From: Candidatus Heimdallarchaeota archaeon
Lineage (GTDB): Archaea > Asgardarchaeota > Heimdallarchaeia > Hodarchaeales > Hodarchaeaceae
Assembly (NCBI GenBank): GCA_011364965.1
Contig: RDOB01000004.1
Span: 62,001 to 126,000, forward strand
DNA: 64,000 nucleotides
Direction: 5' to 3'
This document shows, piece after piece, positions 55,124 to 64,000 of this stretch (positions are counted from its first letter, which is position 1; each line of letters begins with the position of its first letter). Below the pieces are notes generated by a model. That model ran no database searches. It was not told the DNA's origin and was given only the letters and a program-made list of their open reading frames with translations. A program made the position numbers and the translations under genes.

Positions 55124-55406
55124 ATGAATTTATTTCCTTGCAAAAACAAGATTTGTATAAAAATAACAGGAGATAATTTTGTCCATTATTTGGCATGTTT
55201 TTTTCCTATTCATTAATTCTATATTAGTTAAAAACAATATACCACGAAGTTTAAAATTATACTTAAAGGTATATTCTTCTAAATGATATTTCCTAGTCAG
55301 CATTGGTAATATTCAAAGCTTATATTCAAATACCGCAAGGTTTAATAAGTCATATTAGAAAATATTATCCTACGTTCGTTCAAAATCGTGATGAGGTCGA
55401 GTAGAC
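55124..55406. other. upstream region of the winged-helix gene
   Basis: With the terminator this makes a 363-base gap. It is very AT-rich. A TATA-like GGTTTAATAAG lies at ~55338-55348, ~65 bases before the next start, and GATGAGGTCGAG at 55390-55401 is the likely ribosome binding site. No ORF or RNA gene is visible. Confidence 0.4.
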
Positions 55407-56018
55407 ATGGCTCGGGGTAACAAGTATGAAACAGATCCAAAGCTACTAGATGTTCTACTTGAGACCCATAGACCTCTTTCTGTATCTGAGTTAGGACGGA
55501 TCAGTGGATTAGGACGAGACAAAGCTCGTAGTTTCACAGATCGAATTATTCTAGGCAAAGCTGGAGTCCCTCCCCCTCCTGGGGTCAGAATTGTTGATAT
55601 ACTCATGTCTCGTGTTAATTCAAACCATCACTTCCGTTTTGTAGGAATAAAAGACGAGTCTTACTGGAAAGATTGGTTAAATCAAGTCACTAAGGAAGGA
55701 TATCGAATTGCAAGAGATCATTTTGATATTTTTCCTAATTATGAACTTGATCCTGCCCTTCTCGATACCATTCGGAAGAATGTATCAGCAATTAAAGAAG
55801 CAGCAGGTCGGAATAATCGTTCTCCAGAACGCTTCCTTGATGAAATGCTTGCTTATGTTTTACATCCTAATTTCGAGAAAGGAAGGTCTTTACTAAATAT
55901 TATTGCTGCAGCAGCTCAATCTAATGAGGATCAAACAGAGAAATTAGTAGCTTTGAGATTTTTATCTCGTTCAGGCTTCATTAGAAGCCAATCTAACCCC
56001 AAAAAGGAGGATAGCTAG
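55407..56018 (+). CDS. winged-helix protein, first of a two-gene unit
   Basis: A 203-residue protein. Residues ~8-50 (DPKLLDVLLETHRPLSVSELGRISGLGRDKARSFTDRII) form a helix-turn-helix. A Pro-rich linker (AGVPPPPGVR) follows, then a mixed segment (YWKDWLNQVTKEGYRIARDHF) and a helical C-terminal half. It could be a DNA-binding or scaffolding protein. Its last base is shared with the first base of the next gene's GTG, so the two are almost certainly translated together and work together. Family unknown. Confidence 0.7.
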   Translation: MARGNKYETDPKLLDVLLETHRPLSVSELGRISGLGRDKARSFTDRIILGKAGVPPPPGVRIVDILMSRVNSNHHFRFVGIKDESYWKDWLNQVTKEGYRIARDHFDIFPNYELDPALLDTIRKNVSAIKEAAGRNNRSPERFLDEMLAYVLHPNFEKGRSLLNIIAAAAQSNEDQTEKLVALRFLSRSGFIRSQSNPKKEDS

Positions 56019-57043
56019 TGGTTAAGAAGGTTCAAAAAATAAAACCGATTTCACGAACGCTCAATCCTCCTAATACCGATTTTGATAACATTCTTGATCG
56101 CTTAGCCAGCTTTGATACTCCTGAGGAGGAAATTATTGTAATCACCGATGTTTTCGGCGTAGCTGATAACATTCTAGATGACTTGGGTCAAATTGAAGCA
56201 GATATTTCTCGGATTCAAGAGCAGCGACCTGATTTTCAACCTCCCCGTAGAAAAGCTCTTATTTTTTCTGATTCCACTGATGTTCTTTCTGAGCTTGGCT
56301 CATTATTCCTAAATTGCCGTATATGTAACAATGGGATCCTTAAACACGAACTCATTAATGGACTCTGTTTTGAGTGTCATAATAAGTCCGAACTCGTTCA
56401 GGAAAAGGAACATCTTATTGTAGAGGATGAATTTAAATTTGAACCTCTCTTAAATCGGATTCGAGAATTAGAATCCCAAGTTCGGGAATTACGATCTAAA
56501 TTAGACGCCAATCTGCAATCAAATACTTTATTTTCATCCCCTACTGTTCATTCTACACCTCCTCCACCTCCTCCAGCTCCTTCTGCATTTAATGTTACAC
56601 CTGTTGTGGAATCCCAAGATATCAATTTTTCTGAAATGACCTTAGAGGAATTGAAAGCCCTCAATCCTATTCTTTTGGGCAGTTTATCACTTCATCAAAA
56701 AAACCTCTTCAATACTCGTTTAAAGGAGTTAGAAGAGCTGCAAAATTTGACTCCTTCTCAGAAAGCTGAATACCTCAAACGAAAGGAACACGAATCTCTT
56801 CAGGCTCTTCATCTAAATGAATTTAAAAATGCCTTAAAGAACTTGGAAGAACTAGGTAATCCATTATTTGCTAAGATGCGAGAGCAAGCCGAGCAATCGG
56901 CCATTACTGGATATGGTACTTTTGGAAGTTTCAGCAAAAAGACACTTTACATTCCCTGTTACAGTTGTGGAGATACCAATGAGCTGGAAGAAGATGATGA
57001 ATTTAGGTGTAAATTCTGTCAAGCTCCACTAAGTGAAAGATAA
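56018..57043 (+). CDS. protein with two zinc knuckles, coiled coil and polyproline stretch
   Basis: A 341-residue protein starting with GTG inside the previous gene's stop (TAGTG). Zinc-ribbon cysteines occur in the middle (CRICNNGILKHELINGLCFEC, ~98-118) and at the C-terminus (CYSCG and CKFC, ~318-338). Between them are a short coiled coil (RIRELESQVRELRSKLD), a run of prolines (PPPPPPAPSAF) and a long charged helix (~230-290). The layout is that of a multi-contact adaptor. No family is recognised. The preceding winged-helix gene is its obvious partner. Confidence 0.7.
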   Translation: MVKKVQKIKPISRTLNPPNTDFDNILDRLASFDTPEEEIIVITDVFGVADNILDDLGQIEADISRIQEQRPDFQPPRRKALIFSDSTDVLSELGSLFLNCRICNNGILKHELINGLCFECHNKSELVQEKEHLIVEDEFKFEPLLNRIRELESQVRELRSKLDANLQSNTLFSSPTVHSTPPPPPPAPSAFNVTPVVESQDINFSEMTLEELKALNPILLGSLSLHQKNLFNTRLKELEELQNLTPSQKAEYLKRKEHESLQALHLNEFKNALKNLEELGNPLFAKMREQAEQSAITGYGTFGSFSKKTLYIPCYSCGDTNELEEDDEFRCKFCQAPLSER

Positions 57044-57073
57044 GATTAGCTTTTAAATGAAGACTGATTCACC

Positions 57074-58942
57074 TCACCCATTTGGCTCCTCTCTCTTCTT
57101 TGTTTCAGTTATTTCTGATTTTTTCGTTTTTAGGCCTCTTAGGTTTGTTGAAGTACGCAATTTATCGATTCTATGATAGGCTTGCTTCCACAGTTTTTGG
57201 ATCTGCTGAAGTTCAGGCATTTTTGAGATAATCTGAGGATCTTTCGTGAGTGCATCCACCGTATCTGTTACAAGCAATAATTCAACATCTTTCACTTCCT
57301 CAGTCACCTTCTTTTTCTCAGGTTCGTCTGCAAGTAATACTAGTTGTCGCTTTTTCAAATTGAGATCAATCAGCTCTTCTGTATACCTATTTTTGGTCCG
57401 TTTATAAGCTGCTTCTGATATTTCCCCTTTTTCGCGGGCATTCAAGAGAATGTTCAATGTTTCTTCGACAAGGGAGATCTGATATTCTATGTATTCCCCT
57501 CTTGACTCCTCTTGTGCAAGTAAGGTCTGATATCTTTCCTCTAAGAGGAATAGTTCCTCTTTTAAGGGATAACTTAAGCGACGAAAATCACTGGATCTTA
57601 TCATTTTCTCAGTCCGATCTTTCACTAACTTTTCTAGCTCAGCCTCAATAGCAAGTTTTTGGGCCTTTATTTCCTCTAATTCACTTAGCTCCTCCACGAC
57701 TTCAGTTTTTCTTGAAACTGGCCTAATAATTAATCCTTGCAGGGTTCCAGTTAGTAACACCACAATAAGTGAGGAATAAAGAAGGAGTTCTGCAAGTGGA
57801 GGATTTAATGGTTCCAAATTAACATAAGCGTATAATGCCAGAATAGCTGTTGTCAGACCTTTAAATCCAGCGATTCCTACAAACAAGCGTTCTTTATTTG
57901 TGAAAAATCTAGCTGTTTTGATTTGTAATTCTAGTGGTAAGGTCACAGCAAATACCGCAATAATCCGACTGCCGATTACAATTAGACTAATAAGGGCAGC
58001 GATAAAAATATAATTAGGTAATATCTTAATGCTTAAAAGAACCCCAATGAATATAAAAGCCACGATTTCAAATAGAAACGTAACATCTTCCCAGAAATCA
58101 TAAAGGTGAGTACGTGAGAAGAACGCTTCCAAGCCGATATACCGAGGATTACGAATTATTACCCCACTAACAATGGCTGCAATCGCAGAGGATATCTGGA
58201 GGGGACCAGAAATTACAAATATCAAAAAAACTGCGCTTAAGGAAATAAATGAGATTTCACTTTTTTTCTCCACGATGACCATGAATCGAAGTGCTCCCCA
58301 GCCAATGATACCCCCAATAATGATTCCTCCAATGATTGCCCATCCACCAAGGATAATGAGGTTGAAGGAAAATTGAAGTTGTCCCTCCCCCTCAATTAGT
58401 TGAGGAACAAAGATAATTACCACTAATAGAATTGCTATTACATCATTAAAAGCGCTCTCTCCTCCTAAGATTGTCTCAATCTGTTCTTTGACCCGTGTCC
58501 CTCCTCCCCGAAGAATGGAAAACGTAGCTGCAGGATCTGTTGGAGCGATAGTTGCTCCTACTAATAATGCAGCTAATAAACCAATAGAAGTGAAATGAAA
58601 TAATTCAATAGATATACCAACTAAAAATGCCGTTAAAAAAGTCCCAAAGAAGGCTAAGAGGAGGATGGGGAGAAAATATCTCCTTAAGGCTGTGATATTG
58701 GTATGCATGCCCTCTTTGAAAAGCACAATAATCAACGCCATTTCTGCAATCAGTAAAGTAGTATCTCTTATTACATTCAATTCAAGGGTAAAATCGGTAT
58801 AAGCAACTAAAAAAGTAAGAACTAATCCTGTGAGTATTAAAGGAATTGTTTTAGGGAATTTATATATTTCCGCAGCTCTTCCAACTAATACACCGGCAAA
58901 AATCACAACAATGAGAGTATATACAGCTGTTAATTCGCTCAA
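57074..58942 (-). CDS. CPA1-type Na+/H+ antiporter with cytosolic coiled-coil tail
   Basis: A 622-residue transporter. About 12-13 transmembrane helices fill residues 1-~420, with the family marks APTDPAATFSIL and ESAFNDVIAI, the latter carrying the Asn-Asp ion site of electroneutral NhaP/NHE exchangers. A long hydrophilic C-terminal region (~425-622) is coiled coil (LEEIKAQKLAIEAELEKLV and later stretches), probably for regulation. The start is TTG, preceded by GTGATATC, a sequence seen in the same place at 480 in this window. It is convergent with the zinc-knuckle gene. It likely exports Na+ or adjusts cytosolic pH. Confidence 0.9.
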   Translation of the reverse strand: MSELTAVYTLIVVIFAGVLVGRAAEIYKFPKTIPLILTGLVLTFLVAYTDFTLELNVIRDTTLLIAEMALIIVLFKEGMHTNITALRRYFLPILLLAFFGTFLTAFLVGISIELFHFTSIGLLAALLVGATIAPTDPAATFSILRGGGTRVKEQIETILGGESAFNDVIAILLVVIIFVPQLIEGEGQLQFSFNLIILGGWAIIGGIIIGGIIGWGALRFMVIVEKKSEISFISLSAVFLIFVISGPLQISSAIAAIVSGVIIRNPRYIGLEAFFSRTHLYDFWEDVTFLFEIVAFIFIGVLLSIKILPNYIFIAALISLIVIGSRIIAVFAVTLPLELQIKTARFFTNKERLFVGIAGFKGLTTAILALYAYVNLEPLNPPLAELLLYSSLIVVLLTGTLQGLIIRPVSRKTEVVEELSELEEIKAQKLAIEAELEKLVKDRTEKMIRSSDFRRLSYPLKEELFLLEERYQTLLAQEESRGEYIEYQISLVEETLNILLNAREKGEISEAAYKRTKNRYTEELIDLNLKKRQLVLLADEPEKKKVTEEVKDVELLLVTDTVDALTKDPQIISKMPELQQIQKLWKQAYHRIDKLRTSTNLRGLKTKKSEITETKKREEPNG

Positions 58943-59239
58943 GATATCACACTCACAACCTAGGTTTGTGTATTCATTTAATAATAGTAATCTTTGAGGT
59001 GATTAAGTAATTTTGAGATGGTTTTAGTTAAAATTCCTCAAATAAGAACCAGTAGTCTTAATATGAAAATCATTATGACAATAATAAAATCGTCTTAAGG
59101 CTTTTTGAAGAAATGAAGGGTTATATAGGTTTGAAATCTTGAAGATATTAATTCTCTTTAAAGATATCTTTCGACATTTATTGATTCGGGGTTAGAAATG
59201 TTCTCCTTATTAGTAATTAAAGTATAACAGTGAGGTTAG

Positions 59240-61765
59240 ATGGCTCAACTTATTAATCCTTGGGCAAAAGACAGTAGTGATCTGATTGATCTCTTAGAAT
59301 CAGATTTATATGGTTTAACACAAGAAGAATCCAATAAACGATTAACTCAATATGGTTTGAATTTATTAAGCCCAAAGAAAAAATTAAATACAGTTTCTGC
59401 TCTTTTAAGTCAATTTAAAAGTCCCATTATATTTCTATTGTTATCTGCTGCTTTTCTGGCCTTTATAACTGGAGACCAAATTGATGGAATAATAATAAGT
59501 GCAATAATCCTCTTTAGCAGTCTGTTAGGATTTTGGCAGGAAAGAATGGCGACTAATGCAATTGAAAAATTAATGTCTAGAATCCACACCCATGCTAAAG
59601 TTTTAAGAAAGGGAAATCCAGTCTTAATCCCGCTAGAACAGATTGTTCCAGGAGATATCATTCTATTATCTGCTGGGAACATTGTTCCAGCTGATTTACG
59701 TTTATTGGAAACAAATCAATTGTTTACCAACGAAGCTACGTTAACTGGGGAAACTTTTCCAATAGAAAAATCCCCGAGTATTTTGAATGAAGATTCATCT
59801 CTTTCTAAAAGAACTAATATGGTATATATGGGAACTTATATAGTAAGTGGCACTGGGAAGGGATTAGTTATTAAAACAGGTCAAGAAACTGAGTTGGGAA
59901 TGATTTCAGCAAGATTAGGGACCAAAACTCCCACTCCTGAATTTGAACGAGGAATTAAACAATTTGGATTGGTACTGATGGAAATTGTCCTTCTCATTAC
60001 CATTACAATATTTGGCATTAATGTGTATCTTAATAGGCCTGTTCTTGATTCATTTCTTTTTGCTCTTGCTTTAGCTGTAGGTCTGACTCCACAGCTATTG
60101 CCAGCTATAATCATGGTAAATCTCTCCCGAGGAGCAAAAAAAATGGCTGATAAGAAAGTGATAGTTAAAAAATTGACCTCAATCGAAAATTTTGGGAGTA
60201 TGAATGTGCTATGTTCAGATAAAACGGGGACATTAACCCAGGGGATTATGACAATTCATTCTACTGTTGATATTGAGATGCACACACAAGTAAAAATTTT
60301 GGATTATGCCTATCTAAATGCTTATTATCAAACAGGTTTTCAGAATCCTATAGATGACACAATTTGTGCCTCTCATACAGTTAATGCACCAGAATTTCGG
60401 AAATTAGATGAACTTCCATATGATTTTATACGCAAAAGAATTAGTGTTCTATTTTCCACTCCTGGAATGAATATTATAATCGCAAAGGGAGCTGTCACTA
60501 ATTTATTAGAGATATGTAATTATATCGAAAAATCTGATGGAGCGGTCCTTGAAATTGACATTTATACAGAAAAAATTCATTCACTCCTTTCCGAATTCAG
60601 TACTCAAGGATTAAGATGTATTGGAATTGCTTATAAAAATGTTGATACTTTAACGAAGATGAGTAGAGCTGATGAAGCTGAATTTGTATTTTTAGGCTTT
60701 CTTCTTTTAATGGATCCGTCTAAACCAGAAGTTCCAGCAGTCATCCAAGAATTAAAATCTTTGGGTATTACATTACGAATCATTACAGGAGACAATCAAC
60801 ATATTGCAAAAACAGTTGCAGAGAATGTTGGAATCATCCATCCCCAGATCATAACAGGCAATCAAATACGTAAACTCAGTGATGAGGCATTAATTATTCA
60901 AGCAAATCAAACTGATGTTTTTGCAGAAATTGAACCAAATCAGAAGGAGCAAATCATCCTAGCTTTAAGAAAAAGTGGAAATGTCGTTGGTTACATGGGA
61001 GATGGGATTAATGATGCTTCAGCCTTACATGCAGCAGATGTGGGGATCTCTGTTGATTCAGCTGTAGATGTAGCTAAAGAAGCTTCAGAAATTATTCTTC
61101 TCGAGAAAAACCTCGAAGTTCTTTTGAATGGTATCAATGAAGGGAGGAAAACTTTTGCAAATTCCTTAAAGTATGTTTTAATAACCATTAGTGCTAATTT
61201 TGGAAATATGTTTTCTATGGCAATAGCTTCTCTCTTTCTCCCATTCCTTCCCTTGCTACCAACACAAATACTTCTAATAAATTTTATGACCGATTTCCCC
61301 TCAATGACAATAGCTACTGACGATGTTGATCTGGAAATGATAAAAACTCCCAAAAGATGGAATATTAGAGATATTACGGAATTCATGATTACGTTTGGAT
61401 TAATGAGTACAATTTTTGATGTTTTAACTTTTATTGTGTTGATTTCCGTACTCCATGCCCAAGAAGCAGAATTTCAAACAGGATGGTTCTTAGTCTCGGT
61501 TGTATCGGAATTGTTGATACTTTTAGTGATTAGAACACGAAAGATATTCTATAAAAGCAAACCGAGTAATAATTTATTAATATCGACCATCATTGTGATT
61601 TTAGCAACATTAATCGTTCCCTTTACTCCTTTAATTTCCTTGTTTGGATTTTCACCCATTCCCCCAATGTTTTTAGTAATCCTTGCAGTTATTATCAGTC
61701 TGTATATACTTACAACTGAATTAGGAAAACGAATCATTTATTCTCACATTAAATTCTTTTCCTAA
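59240..61765 (+). CDS. mgtA: MgtA-type P-type ATPase
   Basis: An 841-residue P-type ATPase. The phosphorylation site is SDKTGTLTQG, the actuator loop is LTGETFPIEKS and the hinge is GDGINDASALHAADVGISVD. The membrane motif VGLTPQLLPAIIM and the following KKLTSIENFGSMNVLCSDKT match type IIIB magnesium importers (MgtA/MgtB) rather than Ca2+ pumps (usually PEGLP). It is ~50 residues shorter than bacterial MgtA at the N-terminus. AGTGAGGTTAG precedes the ATG. No MgtC or mgtA leader-like element was recognised upstream. Confidence 0.88.
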   Translation: MAQLINPWAKDSSDLIDLLESDLYGLTQEESNKRLTQYGLNLLSPKKKLNTVSALLSQFKSPIIFLLLSAAFLAFITGDQIDGIIISAIILFSSLLGFWQERMATNAIEKLMSRIHTHAKVLRKGNPVLIPLEQIVPGDIILLSAGNIVPADLRLLETNQLFTNEATLTGETFPIEKSPSILNEDSSLSKRTNMVYMGTYIVSGTGKGLVIKTGQETELGMISARLGTKTPTPEFERGIKQFGLVLMEIVLLITITIFGINVYLNRPVLDSFLFALALAVGLTPQLLPAIIMVNLSRGAKKMADKKVIVKKLTSIENFGSMNVLCSDKTGTLTQGIMTIHSTVDIEMHTQVKILDYAYLNAYYQTGFQNPIDDTICASHTVNAPEFRKLDELPYDFIRKRISVLFSTPGMNIIIAKGAVTNLLEICNYIEKSDGAVLEIDIYTEKIHSLLSEFSTQGLRCIGIAYKNVDTLTKMSRADEAEFVFLGFLLLMDPSKPEVPAVIQELKSLGITLRIITGDNQHIAKTVAENVGIIHPQIITGNQIRKLSDEALIIQANQTDVFAEIEPNQKEQIILALRKSGNVVGYMGDGINDASALHAADVGISVDSAVDVAKEASEIILLEKNLEVLLNGINEGRKTFANSLKYVLITISANFGNMFSMAIASLFLPFLPLLPTQILLINFMTDFPSMTIATDDVDLEMIKTPKRWNIRDITEFMITFGLMSTIFDVLTFIVLISVLHAQEAEFQTGWFLVSVVSELLILLVIRTRKIFYKSKPSNNLLISTIIVILATLIVPFTPLISLFGFSPIPPMFLVILAVIISLYILTTELGKRIIYSHIKFFS

Positions 61766-61824
61766 CCTCCATTCAATGGAAATTCCAATTGAATATTAGT
61801 ATGAAATTTCATATAGCTTGGAAT

Positions 61825-62505
61825 CTACCATATTTTAGGTATTAAACGATATGGTACCTTTTTTATATAGTCAATATAGCCTATAAGCTCTTTTTTCAAC
61901 ATTTTTTCTTCATTCTGTATCCGAAATACTAGGAAAAAGGGGATAAATGGAGCTAATACAAGTGATACCAAAGAACCAAGCGCAATTGGTGTGCTAAATG
62001 CCAGAAGTATAAAACTTACATACATTGGATGACGTACGTGTTTATACGGTCCAGTCATTATCACAACCTGATCTTCATGAGTCATTAATCCTTTTGACGC
62101 GAATGAATTCATTTTCATTACCCAAAAATTAAGGAGATAGGTAATCACGAGACCTGAAAAGCCAAATATTTTAATAATATTCGGTAATTGCGTCCATTGA
62201 AATTGATAATCAAATCCGGGAAGTATCATCACTAACAAGAAGAAAAATCCAAATATAATCAGGGCTGTATTTTCCATTTTACTCGATGAGAGTTTTCTCC
62301 GTTTTTTAAGTGTTGCAGGATCTTTGATAATGAAATAAAAAGTCATGAGGATATAGTACACAACTAATATTAAGATATAAATCCATCCCTCCATCCAATT
62401 CACTGTTCCTGCTGGAATAAATAGCAGAGCTCCCATAAATAAGATCAAAAATGGAATAGCAAGACTATATCTAATCATTTGAATTATAATGGTAAATTTT
62501 GACAT
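61825..62505 (-). CDS. ICMT/PEMT-like membrane methyltransferase
   Basis: A 226-residue membrane protein with about five helices (IRYSLAIPFLILFMGALLF, GWIYILILVVYYILMTFYFI, ALIIFGFFFLLVMILP and two more). The C-terminal part holds the family signature GPYKHVRHPMYVSFILLAF and the RIQNEEKML and YIDYIKKVPYRLIP segments of isoprenylcysteine carboxyl methyltransferase and phospholipid N-methyltransferase relatives. These use S-adenosylmethionine at the membrane face. Many prokaryotic relatives act on unknown substrates. It is convergent with the P-type ATPase gene. Confidence 0.82.
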   Translation of the reverse strand: MSKFTIIIQMIRYSLAIPFLILFMGALLFIPAGTVNWMEGWIYILILVVYYILMTFYFIIKDPATLKKRRKLSSSKMENTALIIFGFFFLLVMILPGFDYQFQWTQLPNIIKIFGFSGLVITYLLNFWVMKMNSFASKGLMTHEDQVVIMTGPYKHVRHPMYVSFILLAFSTPIALGSLVSLVLAPFIPFFLVFRIQNEEKMLKKELIGYIDYIKKVPYRLIPKIW

Positions 62506-62620
62506 TTTTATCCTAATATTTATCTTGCTTATTTTAAGTTATAAGCCCTTACTAGAATTATTAAAGGTCAATTAGAATTTTGTGAACACCTCATCTTCCC
62601 CGAAAGCCCTTAAGAGTGCT

Positions 62621-64000
62621 TTATCCACACTTTGAATAGCCGCAAACCCGACAGAGACTACAACCTTCGCTATACTCTAGAATATTCCCACACTCAGGAC
62701 ATTCGGGTCGTTGGCCGGTTTCTATCCCTTTTGAGATATTGGTGATATGGAGGGAATCATCTTCAGTGGAAAGTTCTTTTTTAGTGACTTGGGAGGTTTC
62801 AGAGAATTTGAATTCTGATCCATTGTCACTATATTCTTTAAGAAAATGATCAATTGTTTTGGCTACGGCATCCGCGCACGATAGAATTGGGCCCTCGGAA
62901 CTGAAGGTTGGAGATGGACACCGAATGGATCTTAATTGAATGATAATTTCTTCAGGATCGATTCGACTTCGTAACGCGAGTGAGATTAATCGACCGAGTG
63001 ATTCTACATGAGATGCGACACATCCTCCTGATTTCCCAAGGGAAAGGAAGACTTCGGTTAAGCCTTCGTCATCTTCATTTATCGTGACAAATAAATTAGT
63101 TCCACACCCAACGCGGATTCGTTGAGTAATTCCCCGGGTAACATCAGGACGATAGCGAGGTTTTTTCGTAACCTGCTTCTCTTCGATTGTCTCGACCTTC
63201 GTCCCTTTGGAGTCTTTTGTACCAGTTTTGGACAATACATCATAGGATCGGGAGCCTGATCGATAGACCGTAATGCCTTTACACCCTAGTTCATATGCTA
63301 ATAGATAAGCTTGTTTGATATCTTCCTGAGTAGCAGTTTCTGGAAAATTTATTGTTTTGGAGACTGCATTGTCGACTCCTGAGGTTTGGAATGCTGCTTG
63401 CATTTTTACATGAGCTGCAGGGGTGATATCATGAGCGGTCGCAAATATACGCTTGATTTCTGCAGGTATTGTGTCAATCTTTTTCAAAGACCCCTGTTTG
63501 GCAACTTCCGCCATTAATTCAGATGAATAAAAGCCCTCATGTTTCGCTATCTCAACGAAATACGGATTTCCTTCAACAAGGATATCGTCATCTAATACAC
63601 GTCGCTCATAGGTCAGCATAAATAATGGTTCGATCCCACTCGAACAACTCGCGATAATTGAGAGACTTCCTGTAGGTGCGATAGTGGTGAGGGTCGCATT
63701 TCGCAACATTGAGTATTTTTCGCGAAAGATACTTCGGTTGAAATTTGGAAATGAACCCCGCTCCTCTGCTAATGTTTGAGACGCCTGTAGCGCAGAAGTA
63801 TGAATGAATCTCATAACTCGTCTAGCTACCTCCAAACCTTCCTCGGAATCATAGGGAACTCTCAGTTTGATCAGCATATCAGCAAATCCCATGACTCCAA
63901 GACCAATTTTACGATTCTCACGAGTAGTTTCAGCGATCTCGGGTAACGGAAAGGAAGAAACATCAATGACATTATCAAGAAATCTAACGGCTAATTTCAC
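62621..64000 (-). CDS. nrdJ: adenosylcobalamin-dependent ribonucleotide reductase, C-terminal part
   Basis: At least 459 residues of the class II ribonucleotide reductase, which makes deoxyribonucleotides with coenzyme B12; the gene runs off the window end. Visible barrel motifs are GLGVMGFADMLIKL, TIAPTGSLSIIASCSSGIEPLF and GCKGITVYRSGSR. The C-terminal cysteine-rich tail (CPECG, EGCSLCRVCGYSKCG) is typical of NrdJ, where it passes electrons to the active site. The radical-site cysteines and B12-binding region lie in the missing N-terminal part, so completeness cannot be judged. Confidence 0.92.
   Translation of the reverse strand: MKLAVRFLDNVIDVSSFPLPEIAETTRENRKIGLGVMGFADMLIKLRVPYDSEEGLEVARRVMRFIHTSALQASQTLAEERGSFPNFNRSIFREKYSMLRNATLTTIAPTGSLSIIASCSSGIEPLFMLTYERRVLDDDILVEGNPYFVEIAKHEGFYSSELMAEVAKQGSLKKIDTIPAEIKRIFATAHDITPAAHVKMQAAFQTSGVDNAVSKTINFPETATQEDIKQAYLLAYELGCKGITVYRSGSRSYDVLSKTGTKDSKGTKVETIEEKQVTKKPRYRPDVTRGITQRIRVGCGTNLFVTINEDDEGLTEVFLSLGKSGGCVASHVESLGRLISLALRSRIDPEEIIIQLRSIRCPSPTFSSEGPILSCADAVAKTIDHFLKEYSDNGSEFKFSETSQVTKKELSTEDDSLHITNISKGIETGQRPECPECGNILEYSEGCSLCRVCGYSKCG

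Noticed and set aside
1..64000. CRISPR arrays, insertion sequences, integrases and att sites
   Set aside because: No regularly spaced direct repeats, transposase-like or recombinase-like proteins, or tRNA-linked direct repeats were seen.

Overview
The window looks like a chromosomal segment of an AT-rich archaeon, most likely an Asgard archaeon of the Heimdallarchaeia type. The archaeal calls are direct: a TFE transcription factor, the three archaeosine tRNA-modification enzymes (TgtA, ArcS, RaSEA), a trans-prenyl synthase for lipids, TATA-like boxes and pyrimidine-run terminators. The Asgard placement is inference. It rests on a Roadblock/LC7 protein, an MglA/Ras-like GTPase, a tail-anchored protein with a near-perfect Q-SNARE heptad register, an arrestin-like protein, and a degenerate FtsZ-fold protein fused to a longin/Roadblock-like domain. 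I found no rRNA, tRNA, CRISPR array, insertion sequence or integrase.

Layout. 1-6.6 kb holds mostly unknown proteins: a DUF5752-like fragment, a TPR-like protein, a small winged-helix regulator, a membrane protein with a cytosolic HEPN-like tail, a coiled-coil protein and the FtsZ-like fusion. 7-9.9 kb is the arcS-raSEA pair. 9.9-14.4 kb is a reverse-strand chaperone operon, regulator-grpE-dnaK-dnaJ, with a 22-bp perfect palindrome in front of it. 14.5-19.8 kb carries a coiled-coil protein, a HAD phosphatase, the prenyl synthase, TFE, a Roadblock protein and the SNARE-like protein. 19.9-23.1 kb is a secreted subtilase.

23.1-28.6 kb is a histidine-degradation region (hutI, a glutamine synthetase, an M20 amidohydrolase, hutH); hutU lies at 45.3-47.2 kb. 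28.9-30.4 kb has a stand-alone ChlI-type AAA ATPase and a small membrane protein. 31-37.4 kb is a complete oligopeptide ABC importer (one binding protein, two permeases, two ATPases). 37.5-45.2 kb is a surface and membrane block: a metzincin-like protein with an altered zinc motif, a transglutaminase-like protein, and a reverse-strand operon combining a ChlI-AAA/VWA fusion with membrane proteins and an arrestin-like protein.

47-64 kb holds the small GTPase, a PIG-L deacetylase, a B3/B4-domain protein, TgtA, several unknown proteins (one pair with a winged helix and zinc knuckles), a CPA1 antiporter, an MgtA-type P-ATPase, an ICMT-like methyltransferase and the C-terminal part of a B12-dependent ribonucleotide reductase that runs off the window.

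Peptide import by Opp, the secreted subtilase and histidine breakdown by Hut fit a proteolytic, amino-acid-using lifestyle. The most unusual elements are the FtsZ/longin fusion, the SNARE-like protein next to a Roadblock protein, and the AAA-VWA/arrestin/transglutaminase block. Ribosome binding sites of the GGTGAT or GGAG type precede many genes and were used to correct several starts.
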